A DNA stretch of 64,000 nt from Actinernus sp. WN-2022 (GCA_030867875.1 JAOWCC010000577.1:148730344-148794343); one strand, 5' to 3'; shown: positions 58,301 through 64,000, numbered from the stretch's first letter. Program-made: numbers and translations. Notes: generated by a model not told the origin, from the letters alone.

Positions 58301-61300
58301 GGTGGGACTGGGACAAGTGCACGCCTGTTACAGATACACTTATTACACTTAGCGCAAAGGATGCCACACCTATGTCAAATTGGCAGCCGGCACACACCGG
58401 AGCAATAATTGTATATTAGTATAATTTCTAGATTTCAGCTTTCTGGTTGGTCCAGAGGTTCTGACTTTCGGCGAATATGATGTCTGCTGATTCAAGCTAA
58501 AGTTTAAAACTCGCTGTCAGCAAATTGATGACATGAAAGAAATACTAAAGATGCGCGCGCAGCTCCGTGGTTGTCGGAATGCATTGGAAAAAGGAATTTG
58601 AATGATCATTCATGCGCACGTTTTCGATGACGCACCGCATGTCCAGAAATAATTTAAAAAGTTCTAGACAAGTTCCCTTGATATTCAACTCTGAAATTGT
58701 ACTAACACAGTTATTTCTCTGTGGCTGCTCTAGGCTTAAATTCGGCTCTGTGTCTTATTTATATATATATTTTTGTCGTCGCAAGTGGGAAATTGCATAG
58801 TAGATCCATGTAGAGAATGAGTGAACACGTTTCCGCGTAATGCAGCGAGTTGAACTGGGTTATTTCGATGGACGCAAACTGAACTTTGAGAACTCGAAGT
58901 ATACAAAGATAAATCGAATAATATGACAGAAGTGAAAATGATATTCGATTTGGTATTATTTCAGCAGTATTTTGTAGCTCATGTTGTCAGTGTGTTGTGC
59001 ATTTTATTTGCGAATCTCGCATGATCCCTTCCACAAGGGAAGCAAATATATATTTCACTCTATTTTTATTCATCGATTGATAATACCACTTCAAAAGGAA
59101 ATCATATAGTTGAGCCCGTAGAGTCCTAACCAGTGCGAGGGGAGGTCCTGAAAATTGGGGGAAACTGGGGGGGGGAGGGGGCGCAAGTGATGAATTCTGG
59201 GGCATTTTCATTGATGATTTCTCTCTTCTGGGACTGGGCAGAGGGGAATAAAAAAGTTAGTAGGCTAGACAAGTTACTTTGATATTCAGCTCTGAAATTG
59301 TACTAAAACAGTTATTGCTCTGTGGCTCTTAGTTTATAAGCCACTGTCGCAAACAAGGAAACATTGTTGCTGTCAGGAGCGAGAAATATTGCTCTTTCAG
59401 AAATATGTTTGCTTCTCGGGATAGGAGAGGTCAGTGATCGGTAGTGAGACCTCCCTTATACTAGTTAGTATTCTATATCATCAGGAGTATATTACAGAGG
59501 AGTGTTCCTCTTCCCACATTATATTGTCACACAACACTGTAGACGGTAGAGTTACTTTTAGCATAGAGTTTCCCGCGAGAAAAAACAAAGGCCGTCACTT
59601 TTAACCTATCAGGACGCAATGAAAAATTGTAATTAACACAGTTCAAACTGCTAAAAAATACTTAAGCGCACGAGAACAAAAGACTACGTAATCGCATACC
59701 AGAACTTCGCTTATACAAATAGACACGGCACAATGTACTGTGTTAGGGGCCAACACAAGGGCACAGGAACACTCCTGTGTAATATACTCCTGATATCATT
59801 TGATATATAATTCTACGTAGTTTAGTTAGTATTCTGTATCTATTACATACAGAATACTAATGGACTAAAAACAATTTTGTTTCGGGTTTACGGGGTATTC
59901 ACGTGATTTGAATGCTACGTTTAGATTGGTTAGCACCCTTATGAATTATTAATGAATTTTATACTGTCATATATAACGATGTGGCTAGCTCAAAGAGACG
60001 TTTGGATATGTTGTCCAGTCAGATATGCCTGACTGCATACACTTGACCACGAGCGAATGTTTCATTTCCGAAATCGTAGAGAACTAAGAATGTAGCTAAA
60101 ATTTGTTTCTTTTTCCAGTGGACTTCTACCCTAAACTTCGAGAGACTGGGTTGACGCAAAAACTCGTCAAAATGATAAAAGATGATCTCCTGAATGCGCA
60201 ATCGTGTTATAATGCATTGGCTTATCTCGAGGCACTCTCACTTAGAGGTAGGTCACGTAGTCATGTCAGTAGGACACCATGAGTAAATGAGTGAAATCCC
60301 CGCAAAACATTTATCCATATTTTACGCAAAGGCTTTCTTTTTTAAGATCGCCAATCCAATAAAATGGCTCGTTTACCATCGTCCGACCGACCCAATGTTA
60401 TGAAAAAGTAAATAATAAAGATTGAAGAATAATTTCATAACTACCCCTCTTCCGAGCTCTCTACGTTTTCGTGTCTTACTTTTCTCATGAGAATTATCAA
60501 TCCACAACTACTGGAGGAAAAAGTAATCGAGGAATAGATGAAAGTTTCAACGCGAGTCTTCAAGCTGACTTAGTACCGTCGATCCTTTTTCCCCGGCCCG
60601 ACCGATCTACCCTCCATCACGAGAGAGAGGGCTATGGTAAACGAAACATTTTATTAGCATGGCCTTAGTAGCCTTCTTAAAGTGCCTATCACCCTTTTGC
60701 AATTTTGATAGCTTATGAACCTCCGAAAAGTTTTGAGTACTTCTGTGAAGAAAGTTTTGGTTTAAAGTGAATACTTTATGTTATACGCTTGTTTCAAATC
60801 GTGTAAATGTGACCTTTCCTGACCCATGACCGCGTAAGTAAAAGCCTGGATCGAAACCTGGGTAGACGTCATCTTGACGTCATATAATTAATTCGGCTTT
60901 GCAATCATTTGAAAAATACTTAACATGTTGACTAAAATTACTTTTTTCTTTACTAACAACTCAAAAACTGTGTATATTTTCTATGCATCGATGTTGTTGT
61001 GATAAAAAGGCGCCATGGAGAATAATGCATTAATGAGATGACGTCTACCCAGGTTTCGACCCAGGCTTTTACTTACGCGGTCATGGGTCAGGAAAGGTCA
61101 CATTTACACGATTTCAAACAAGCGTAGAACATAAAGTATTCACTTTAAACCAAAACTTTCTTCACAGAAGTACTCAAAACTTTTCGGAGGTTCATAAGCT
61201 ATCAAAATTGCAAAAGGGTGATAGGCACTTTAATATCACCACGTTCTTACGCACCAGAGAGATTTATATAACAATCAGTCCAAAACGCGCGCTCTGATTG

Positions 61301-63419
61301 GTCAAGAGCCGCGTGTTATTAGAGGACACACATGGACGGCGTCATGAGCGCGCGCAACCAATTTCTCAACTCGTTTTGATTGGATGTTTTCATTGTTTTT
61401 AGTTTGCGATTATTATATAAAACAAATAGATTCCATTCTGCCGTGCGCCTGTCCTCTCATAGATGCACAGATGACGTCACAACGTGAAGAGAACCTCGAC
61501 TGCGTCTCGTGGCGCACTTCTTTGTTCTCTTCACGTTGTGACGTCATCTGTGCATCTATGAGAGGACAGACACACGGCAGAATGGAATTATCTGTTAAAT
61601 AGATTGCAGCGCTCAAGAGAACCTATTTTATTTGAGCGTGACACTTGCTGAATAGCCGGCGTGACACGCGTTTCACTCATTTCACGTGACGTCATCGCCG
61701 CCATCTTTGTTGACGTAACAAAGGATTCCTCGTTCGCTTATTGTGTCAGGTCAACCAATATGGTTGCCACGTCAGTCTTGTTATTTCACCTCTGGTGCGG
61801 TGATTGGTTGAAAGCCAAGAACACTCTTGGTTTCTTTGCATCATCATAGATAAAATACACGGTAGTTTGTTTACGTGATCTTGTTACTTCTCTAGCCCTG
61901 ATTCGATAGGCTATACGGGTATTTGCCGCCCCAAAGGGTATGGGTTTCGAGCTCTCAGTTTAGTCTGGAATAGGGTTACAAGTTTTGCCTTTTTAGTCTG
62001 GAATAGGTATGATTTTGACATGGAAGTACGTTCATTGATTTCTCTTTTGACATTTAGTTGATCTTCAAAATAAATCGAGAAAGAGAACAAACGACGGCGA
62101 TAAATATCATTGGATTAGATGACGCAATAAAAGGCCGCTTTAAGTGTTGTATGAAATAAGGTACAGATTTTCAAGGTTAGGTCTGAAAAGGGGTATGAAA
62201 AATCACATATTTAGGTCAGGGTTTTGAGACCTGGGCGGCACACTTCCACCCGACCTTCAGGGTCAGTGGTTGTTCGAAGCAAGGGTACGCGCTATCCTGG
62301 GATTAAATCACTAACCCGAGGGTAAACTGTGCAGATTACAATTACAGATTTAGCGCTATCCTAGGGATAAAGTTACCCTTGCTTCGAACAACCGGGTCCA
62401 TGATGAAAGTATTGTGTTTGAATAAAGTATTTATGAGATTCATGTAAGTGTATCTTTGAGCTTTACGGTCTGCGCAAACGGGCAAACATTGTTGCTGATA
62501 ACGATTCTTGGGTGAGAAAACCGACTGAGCAAACCAAGAAACATTTCACGAGGAACAAATGCGCTTGCGCATACGCATTAATCATACTAGGACGTTTGCG
62601 CGTGCGCAACAAGCAGCACAACCCTTAAATCTATTCAATATTGTTGCCTTGGCGAGCAAACGGGAAACATTTATCGCGGAAGTTTTTTTGAAATATTTCT
62701 TCAATTTTGCTTCCGCAAGAAATTTTGAGCACGTGGGCAAACCTTTTGGAAAACAATGAAATTCTCAAATGTTTTCGCAACACCAGGAGCCCATTACCCG
62801 GATGTGAGTTGGCGTATTTACACCTTGGGCTATTTTTAGATTTTTTTTCACGAATAAAATGTGTTTCCTAAATGTTTTTGTCCACGAATAAATGTTTTTC
62901 TTTGTTCGAAAGAAAAACAATACCGGCGGAGATAATAGCCTATACCGTTCGCTCATGCGTTCAGTGTTCGAACTCTAGCAAATGAAGCTACATTGTCTAT
63001 AAAACAACGTAACCTGGTTCTATAAATAGCCCATGGTATAAATACCCCAACTCAAAGATATAGTATGGGAGATAGACCCTCCGGGTAATGCCTCCTGACA
63101 ACATTGTTTCGTCGTTTTTGTCCAGGCCTTTACGCGTTTCCCAAGCTAAAAAACGCAAGTTTTCCTTTCCTCCCGAATGGAAGCCTGGTTTCTACGTGAC
63201 TATTTTGCGGGTTCATTGAGATTTTCTGCGTTGTCTTTCGGCCAAACTGAAACCAATAAATTCATTATTGTTGCAGAATACTTCGCTAGGGATCTCCAGG
63301 TAGCAGGACTCAGCCGGGTGCTTGAAAATCTGATGCATCACGAGAACGAAAACGTGAGAAAACGAGCGCTGCTCATATTAACAAGTCTTAAGGCCAAACA
63401 GCTCCAGGAGGAACTCTAA
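31266..63419 (+). CDS. RAP1GDS1: RAP1GDS1 (SmgGDS) homologue, armadillo-repeat small-GTPase chaperone, 15 exons
   Basis: Exons: 31266-31380, 36428-36550, 36731-36856, 38221-38370, 39269-39400, 40836-40967, 42103-42249, 47862-47993, 48092-48171, 48593-48650, 48762-48887, 52078-52218, 58167-58292, 60119-60247, 63277-63419. They splice in frame to 1860 nt (619 residues plus stop); human SmgGDS is 607-608. All junctions are GT-AG. Matches to the family include VDAGWIAIAL (VDAGLISPLV), IGNICYNN (LGNICYDS), EISGALALGNFGR (QLAGALAIANFAR), GALKNLALP (SALRNLAIP), EASRLLALL and IVQNEALIAMCVLA. The protein is a stack of armadillo repeats that bind newly made or prenylated Rho/Rap GTPases via the polybasic tail and support their prenylation and nucleotide release in the cytosol. 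The start is the only ATG before the first repeat in frame. No stop or frameshift. Introns are loaded with transposons and fragments, all away from splice sites. Confidence 0.96.
32211..32376. mobile_element. Hairpin MITE, 'tagcctcctccgcaggcatc' ends
   Basis: Ends are perfect inverses for about 25 bp ('gatgcctgcggaggaggcta'), with 'aaatcagatt'/'aatctgattt' inside. Copy 2 at 33181-33362. Confidence 0.85.
33181..33362. mobile_element. Hairpin MITE, copy 2 of 32211 family
   Basis: 'tagcctcctccgcagccatc' and 'gatgcctgtggaggaggct' ends; shares 'gaattgggttacct' and 'gatttcttcgaaaattagag' with copy 1. Confidence 0.8.
33402..33795. mobile_element. Inverted-repeat MITE, about 150-bp arms
   Basis: 'ttttggagttgaggaagaga' / 'cttcctcatctccaaaa' ends, then 'gtgtcaaaaattaatctgat' / 'atcagattaatttttgacac', and 'gttttcaaaaatcacaaaaa' / 'tttttgtgatttttgaaaac' near the centre. 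It abuts the element at 33796 with no gap. Confidence 0.85.
33796..34559. mobile_element. Palindromic TTAA MITE, about 340-bp arms
   Basis: TTAAAGTGCATATGAAGC / GCTTCATATGCACTTTAA ends. Arms pair through 'gaataatgacattttccgtt'/'aacggaaaatgtcattattc' and 'gcacagcctggagacaaatc'/'gatttgtctccaaggctgtgc'. 764 bp overall; same tips as 9030, 40095 and 60677. Confidence 0.9.
34735..34945. repeat. Debris of the 28092-28469 element family
   Basis: 'ggcatcagcgagctgtaaag' is repeated as 'ggcatcagcgagctacgac'; 'ctctggaaccagggtagc' matches the inner part of that element. Confidence 0.5.
35148..35325. repeat. Short inverted-repeat element, copy 2 of 1547 family
   Basis: 'gggttagtttcattctgaag' pairs with 'cttcagaatgaggctaacc', extending to 'atgcatgta'/'tacatgcat' outside and 'cattaataaat'/'atttatgaatg' inside. 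Confidence 0.7.
35972..36039 (+). other. Possible cassette exon in RAP1GDS1 intron 1
   Basis: A 68-bp block sits between an acceptor-like TTGACGATCAG and a consensus donor AA|GTAAGT. Spliced after exon 1 it stays open (23 codons). Inclusion would then need the tandem acceptor CAGAG| two bases later at exon 2. Without it, exons 1 and 2 already join in frame. Another frame reads like an amphipathic helix but ends in TAA at the donor. Speculative. Confidence 0.25.
36428..36550 (+). CDS. RAP1GDS1: RAP1GDS1 exon 2
   Basis: Residues 39-79; PLIVTTIQNILTGL ... VFDLVAELAKS matches VANIIAEVAKN of the human protein. Acceptor TTCTCAG (followed by a second AG), donor CAG|GTGACC, phase 1-1. Confidence 0.93.
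36731..36856 (+). CDS. RAP1GDS1: RAP1GDS1 exon 3
   Basis: 126 bp, residues 80-121, one armadillo repeat (FFVDAGWIAIALDYL, ALRSIGNICYNN). Acceptor TCTCTTCAG, donor G|GTTAGT. Confidence 0.96.
37095..37400 (+). pseudogene. LINE 3' end in RAP1GDS1 intron 3
   Basis: Plus-strand frame gives WNSLDPFLKLCRTISIFKR then SLRHKLL to a stop at about 37245, the W-N-x-L-P/D + 'sFKr.L+..L' end typical of LINE reverse transcriptases. A 3' UTR and a (TATG)n tail follow (37385-37400). An upstream frame shift separates 'GQRTYYRTVSI'. Strongly 5' truncated. Confidence 0.65.
37405..37700. repeat. Possible retroelement tail with 'gacgaaggctaacgctcgaa' motif
   Basis: 'ctgacgaaggctaacgctcg' + 'aaacgtcagct' is a sequence often seen at the end of Penelope-like/GIY-YIG retroelement ORFs. 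Related words are at 44355-44400 (inverted) and 50795-50865. No ORF remains. Confidence 0.35.
38221..38370 (+). CDS. RAP1GDS1: RAP1GDS1 exon 4 (counterpart of the exon skipped in human SmgGDS-558)
   Basis: 150 bp, residues 122-171, DLGRKALLGANGADDIVR ... VVTCGCVLNLATDD. Phase 1 at both ends, so skipping keeps the frame. By position it equals the 49-residue armadillo repeat absent from the short human isoform. Acceptor TGTTTCAG, donor G|GTAAGA. Confidence 0.95.
38520..39260. other. Intron 4 remainder, no clear feature
   Basis: 'ggcacaccgtggcaaaacgt' (about 38883) and an inverse-like 'acgttttgcctcggtgtgct' (about 39191) may be the ends of a decayed 330-bp element. Otherwise nothing. Confidence 0.35.
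39269..39400 (+). CDS. RAP1GDS1: RAP1GDS1 exon 5
   Basis: 132 bp, residues 172-215, EEVVEEMVTCGAMPFLLGLA, one armadillo repeat. Acceptor CTTTGCAG, donor CAG|GTGAGA, phase 1-1. Confidence 0.95.
39465..39565. repeat. CCAAT-repeat fragment related to 18935-19465
   Basis: 'gccaatcacgggagcaagtt' and 'gagccaatcacgacttgaag' followed by 'gattggatttacttgaac' and 'agatcacgaggaaaagtaaa'. Resembles the 19418 part of that locus without the nested hairpin. Confidence 0.6.
40095..40526. mobile_element. Palindromic TTAA-type MITE
   Basis: TTAAAGTGCCCTAAGCCCA / TGGGCTTATAGGCACTTTA-type ends; arms share 'atatttcttgatttgagtgt' / 'acactcaaattaataaatat'. The interior is close to the 9030-9661 copy. The right terminal TTAA is mutated. 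Confidence 0.8.
40553..40795 (-). mobile_element. tRNA-derived SINE (family 1)
   Basis: Minus strand: B-box 'ggttcgatccc' near 40729-40740, then 'ctccgattttcctccctcct' body and 'gggtcctgactatgatcagc' towards the 3' end. Ends 41 bp before RAP1GDS1 exon 6. Confidence 0.8.
40836..40967 (+). CDS. RAP1GDS1: RAP1GDS1 exon 6
   Basis: 132 bp, residues 216-259; FTESGGPAVLIQILKEDN ... ITLEALNPLVAGD matches IFEVLAPLAEND. Acceptor CTCATTAG, donor G|GTAAGT. Confidence 0.95.
41278..41612. mobile_element. G-rich inverted-repeat element
   Basis: A G run (about 41282-41298) and 'atgtgcggcatttgac' at the left; 'aaaatgccgcacccccc' at the right; 'ccccaccctggg' occurs in both halves. Ends pair imperfectly. Confidence 0.5.
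41757..41842. repeat. 30-bp tandem repeat, 3 copies
   Basis: 'agccaatcagag' + 'cgcgcataccatttgg' units with small differences; each carries a CCAAT word. Confidence 0.75.
42103..42249 (+). CDS. RAP1GDS1: RAP1GDS1 exon 7
   Basis: 147 bp, residues 260-308; MKRELVKSGAAESLVHVV then an acidic loop (REDDESK) and TAADMIVTILTE. Acceptor ATAATAG, donor G|GTTTGT is weak but keeps phase 1. Confidence 0.93.
42849..44165 (-). pseudogene. Non-LTR retrotransposon fragments (RT C-terminal part), frameshifted
   Basis: 44165-43869 (minus) gives a reverse-transcriptase thumb-like segment (LISKDLTWNEHITKNVANAN, LLYSVLVRSHF). After a frame break, 43867 onward gives TQRRATRFICKD. A second block, 43178-42849, gives FFVRIANLWNAIPDALKA and LPSFKKKLKLFF, the usual C-terminal end. 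An unrelated-looking 200 bp lies between. Broken and inactive; probably two overlapping insertions. Confidence 0.65.
44445..44711 (+). mobile_element. tRNA-derived SINE (family 1), plus orientation
   Basis: 'gaagtggttaattaagcgct' (A-box side), B-box GAGTTCGATTCCC (44503-44516), 'ttttctccggttctctggtt' body, and a (TTA)n tail at 44700-44710. Confidence 0.8.
44724..44773. repeat. Long poly-C tract
   Basis: About 47 C interrupted by a T and an A. Directly follows the SINE tail. Strong candidate for assembly or length error. Confidence 0.9.
44883..46567. mobile_element. 85-bp satellite array between inverted ends
   Basis: About sixteen tandem copies (45070-46440) of a unit with 'agagcagatttagtatgagt', 'gggacaaactatggcactga', 'taacagcacggttactgtac' and the 10-bp palindrome CGGCATGCCG. 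The left tip 'agagcggacttcgtatgagt' and right tip 'actcatacgaaatctgctct' are inverses. Two units carry an extra 'actgataacagc'. In RAP1GDS1 intron 7. A 190-bp relative is at 51656-51847. Confidence 0.85.
46683..47675 (-). pseudogene. L2/CR1-like LINE, 5'-truncated, with intact 216-codon frame
   Basis: Frame 47671-47021 (minus) encodes the RT thumb and C-terminal region: IDSNLSWKSHIQYVSLKLS, RIYYALMHPYLHYGISVWG, LQKRAVRLMNF, YNTRSRTRGNLY and VKVWNCIPSSIRSV. These are standard LINE landmarks. About 330 bp of 3' UTR follow, ending in (GTGAA)n at 46683-46705, a short tandem tail typical of L2/CR1. The 5' end stops abruptly. The open frame over 650 bp suggests a recent insertion. Confidence 0.8.
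47862..47993 (+). CDS. RAP1GDS1: RAP1GDS1 exon 8
   Basis: 132 bp, residues 309-352; KGVVVKECIKWLSS and EISGALALGNFGRT match the human FQRVLSWIPS...LAGALAIANFARN. Acceptor ACTTTAG, donor G|GTACAG. Confidence 0.96.
48092..48171 (+). CDS. RAP1GDS1: RAP1GDS1 exon 9
   Basis: 80 bp, residues 353-379; ENCIKLVEMGAHKTLLNHI matches NCIHMVDNGIVEKLMDLL. Acceptor TCCTGCAG; donor ACG|GTTAGC is weak. It is followed by the only phase-0 intron of the gene. Confidence 0.9.
48593..48650 (+). CDS. RAP1GDS1: RAP1GDS1 exon 10
   Basis: 58 bp, residues 380-398; EPFKHLQAVFGALKNLALP. Acceptor ATTTTCAG, donor CAG|GTAAAT. Exons 9 and 10 together make one armadillo repeat (138 bp), so intron 9 splits a repeat. Confidence 0.94.
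48762..48887 (+). CDS. RAP1GDS1: RAP1GDS1 exon 11
   Basis: 126 bp, residues 399-440; ANKLILVRDGCLDACLSML ... KALGTLSAMMMVQ. Acceptor CTTTCAG, donor A|GTAAGT. Confidence 0.95.
48900..49660. other. Intron 11, first part, nothing supported
   Basis: A 128-codon minus-strand frame (49543-49157) has no recognised motif. No repeat seen. Confidence 0.35.
49662..49762. repeat. 30-bp tandem repeat, 3 copies
   Basis: 'aatcaatcaatatcaatcac' + 'tcaagc' units (third copy has 'aataaatcg'). Confidence 0.9.
49874..50318. mobile_element. Inverted-repeat element, triplicated 5' unit
   Basis: Same family as 4960-5245. The block 'taaattacgggagcatccta' + 'agaacgcgcgatttcattgg' occurs three times at about 80-85-bp spacing, then the single-copy remainder with hairpin arms 'acaaatagaagatggttctc' and 'gagaaccatcttttatttgt'. 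Confidence 0.75.
50357..50551. repeat. 71-bp tandem repeat, about 2.7 copies
   Basis: 'catgtaactacgttcatcat' + 'acgacacaatgcaatttcag' + 'ctatcgtctgatgcagtaca' repeated almost without change. Confidence 0.9.
50600..51650. other. Intron 11, middle part, nothing supported
   Basis: A pair of overlapping 107-112-codon frames on opposite strands (51096-51464) has no recognised domain. Sequence near 50795-50865 may be a retroelement tail. Confidence 0.35.
51656..51847. mobile_element. Short relative of the 44883-46567 element
   Basis: 'agagtggatttcgcatatga' and 'actcatacgaaatccatgct' ends, the same tips as the 85-bp satellite element, but without the satellite. Confidence 0.6.
52078..52218 (+). 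CDS. RAP1GDS1: RAP1GDS1 exon 12
   Basis: 141 bp, residues 441-487; QIEVLVRLSKSTGYEDV ... EASRLLALLVKQGQTP matches the ESNRLLSALIRHS segment. Acceptor TATACAG, donor G|GTGAGT. Confidence 0.95.
52518..52922. repeat. About 200-bp tandem duplication
   Basis: 'tttataaatgaaccagtttg', 'atgtgcactttatgcaacat' and 'ggctccggccgtcaactcaa' recur at about 200-bp spacing with few differences. Confidence 0.9.
53200..54579 (-). pseudogene. DIRS-like retroelement remnant: Gag, RNase H, tyrosine recombinase
   Basis: On the minus strand, from 54579: a Gag-like start (MPRRTSTQLTTRIQSLEDA), a helical stretch (MYEALRLVDQLAVAAKVAT, QFRAYYAALLADKEYSRIL) and a CCHC-like knuckle, CFRCGKVGQIAPRC, with Q in place of His. 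At about 53930-53600, RNase H landmarks: LCPDA then a stop then FPWG, ISSKETLALNN, and after a frameshift VDAFVDIQMLIHSWN. At 53569-53220, the end of a tyrosine recombinase: ETLHSCRAGSAITLAL (H-x-x-R), DIMSHVWW, ALYY. RNase H next to a tyrosine recombinase defines DIRS-type elements. The reverse transcriptase and the N-terminal recombinase part are missing; there are several breaks. Confidence 0.72.
54600..55110. repeat. 'agtccat' repeat cluster split by a SINE
   Basis: 'catagcatcatgcattcaac' and 'agtccatagtgca' words occur on both sides of the SINE at 54664-55033. Confidence 0.7.
54664..55033 (+). mobile_element. Full-length tRNA-derived SINE (family 2)
   Basis: Head: A-box 'tggttagttggtagagcacg', B-box GGTTCGAACC (about 54724-54733). 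Tail: 'aagcgccttgaaactgtggt' then 'atggcgctatataaat' and (TTA)n, the tail shared by many SINEs that depend on L2-type LINEs. Direct 'agtccatag' copies flank it, as a target duplication would. Confidence 0.85.
55110..56290. other. Intron 12, middle part, nothing supported
   Basis: No ORF above 61 codons and no repeat I can define. 'atcccccta' and 'gggggatggcagcc' near 55850-55910 form a small inverted repeat. Confidence 0.35.
56455..56760. repeat. 60-75-bp tandem repeat, about 4 copies
   Basis: 'aacctgacaaccccgacgta' + 'tgtgaagcaaataatagcac' + 'ctcatgaggcaaataata', with a variable AATAAT spacer. Confidence 0.9.
57080..57300. repeat. About 80-bp degenerate tandem repeat, 3 copies
   Basis: 'acagcccgcgaaaaccaaac' + 'ggcgt' and 'gcagggctaaaat' + 'aaataaatat' recur three times. 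Confidence 0.7.
58167..58292 (+). CDS. RAP1GDS1: RAP1GDS1 exon 13
   Basis: 126 bp, residues 488-529; VITCGGLPCIIEIVTSP then IVQNEALIAMCVLAS, matching the IMQNEALVALALIA repeat. Acceptor TTCACAG, donor G|GTATGT. Confidence 0.96.
59110..59240. repeat. G-rich repeat, inverse copy of 6170-6340
   Basis: 'gatgaattctggggcatttt' + 'cattgatgattt' and a G run at 59167-59182. Confidence 0.6.
60119..60247 (+). CDS. RAP1GDS1: RAP1GDS1 exon 14
   Basis: 129 bp, residues 530-572; FYPKLRETGLTQKLVKMI ... YNALAYLEALS. Acceptor TTTTCCAG, donor G|GTAGGT. Confidence 0.94.
60677..61233. mobile_element. Palindromic TTAA MITE, about 195-bp arms
   Basis: TTAAAGTGCCTATCACCC / GGGTGATAGGCACTTTAA. Arms pair nearly perfectly, e.g. 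'gtcacatttacacgatttc' with 'gaaatcgtgtaaatgtgac'. TTAA at both ends. The high identity suggests a young copy. Confidence 0.9.
61430..61588. repeat. Long hairpin with CRE-like TGACGTCA in both arms
   Basis: 'gatgcacagatgacgtcaca' pairs with 'tgtgacgtcatctgtgcatc'; arms of about 64 bp with three or so mismatches; a 30-bp loop. In RAP1GDS1 intron 14. Confidence 0.85.
61898..62250. repeat. Diverged relative of the 7623-8283 element
   Basis: 'agtctggaatagggtt', 'ggtcagggttttgagacctg' and 'cggcacacttccaccc' correspond to blocks of that element in order. The terminal repeats are lost. Confidence 0.5.
62267..62395. repeat. Hairpin element, about 40-bp arms
   Basis: 'tggttgttcgaagcaagggt' pairs with 'acccttgcttcgaacaacc'; 'gcgctatcctggga'/'gcgctatcctaggga' lies inside in direct, not inverted, orientation. 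Confidence 0.7.
62400..63270. other. Intron 14, last part, nothing supported
   Basis: Short frames only; 'tgcgcttgcgcatacgcatt' and 'gtttgcgcgtgcgcaac' near 62569-62610 are GC-rich palindromic words. Confidence 0.35.
63277..63419 (+). CDS. RAP1GDS1: RAP1GDS1 exon 15 (terminal)
   Basis: 143 bp with stop TAA, residues 573-619; RVLENLMHHENENVRKRAL matches the human C-terminal VVSKLRSHENKSVAQQASL. Acceptor TGTTGCAG. Confidence 0.96.
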
Positions 63420-63481
63420 TAGTCATATACTAGAACATGTTGTACTCCCTTCGCACTGAGTAGTACCAGAAGTCAAATCAA

Positions 63482-63693
63482 AACGTGACCCCCGAGAGAG
63501 ATGTCTGCGTCCTGAGACGGAAAATTCCATGCTGATGACGGCGGTTATGCTGTCAGGATCTGAGTGGCCCATGTATGCGGATAATTAGGCATACTATCCA
63601 ATCAAATAACGCGACCAGATCCTGGCCGCATAACGTCATCAGTATGGAATTTTCCGTCTCAAGACGCAGACGTCTCTCTCGGGGGCCACGTTT
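63482..63693. mobile_element. Inverted-repeat MITE just after the RAP1GDS1 stop
   Basis: 'cgtgacccccgagagagatg' / 'tctctctcgggggccacg' ends; 'gagacggaaaattccatgct' / 'agtatggaattttccgtctc' inside. Starts 63 bp after the stop codon, so probably within the 3' UTR. Confidence 0.85.
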
Positions 63694-64000
63694 TTACTGT
63701 GGTTCCCGATGCGAGACCGCTGTATTCGCAAGCTACAGGAGTACAGAACCAAATGTCTCGATAAGCAATGATCTCGGGTATTCCACAAGGCTCGGCTTGA
63801 GAGTGAGCCACACCCACAAGTTCTAATATGTGTTTCTGAGGGGGAAGGGGGAGAGAAACTAGGATTTAGATGAGAGCAATGAAATGCGGCACATCGGTTT
63901 ACGGTATATTCTATTTTTAGAACGGCGCTCAACCTTCTTTCGTTGGAGGAAAACAATAAGGCTTTCATGTTTTGGTTCAATCAGAGTTGCTGGTGCTATT

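Overview
This is animal nuclear DNA. Its AT-rich sequence, small exons in long introns, GT-AG splice sites and very dense short inverted-repeat transposons, tRNA-derived SINEs and non-LTR and DIRS-type retroelement fragments point to a cnidarian, most likely a stony coral. The species cannot be named from the sequence alone. Part of the apparent six-frame coding capacity comes from satellites and homopolymer tracts, not genes.

Genes, left to right. (1) Minus strand, 621-11302: the 5' end of an ANKIB1 homologue (ankyrin repeat + RING-between-RING E3 ligase). Five in-phase coding exons give the first 232 residues; the catalytic RING part lies beyond the left edge. (2) Plus strand, 11792-14420: a mitochondrial ribosomal protein uS14m (MRPS14) homologue in two exons, head-to-head with ANKIB1 across 489 bp. 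(3) Minus strand, 21903-22646: an apparently intronless 247-residue membrane protein with two transmembrane segments and a PPxY motif. (4) Plus strand, 31266-63419: a complete RAP1GDS1 (SmgGDS) homologue. Fifteen exons splice in frame to 619 residues of armadillo repeats, and 13 of its 14 introns are in phase 1.

The rest is mostly mobile DNA. ANKIB1 introns (0.8-10.9 kb) hold several inverted-repeat elements, including a palindromic element broken by a second one with a 9-bp target duplication. The 14.4-21.8 kb interval holds hairpin elements, a fold-back satellite of two opposed minisatellite arrays, a CCAAT-containing minisatellite, a LINE tail and a SINE. The 22.9-31.2 kb interval has SINE fragments and inverted-repeat elements but no gene I can support. 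RAP1GDS1 introns 1, 7, 11, 12 and 14 are the large ones. Intron 7 carries two LINE fragments, a SINE, a long poly-C tract and an 85-bp satellite flanked by inverted ends. Intron 12 carries a decayed DIRS-like retroelement (Gag zinc knuckle, RNase H, tyrosine recombinase tail) and a full-length SINE. Introns 1 and 14 carry large palindromic elements.

The four genes do not form a pathway. ANKIB1 (ubiquitin ligation), MRPS14 (mitochondrial translation), the PPxY membrane protein (a possible client of NEDD4-type ligases) and RAP1GDS1 (small-GTPase chaperone) are ordinary animal cell-biology genes. I found no operon, CRISPR array or clearly novel multi-gene system. The most distinctive material is the inverted-repeat and satellite architecture and the modular exon design of RAP1GDS1.
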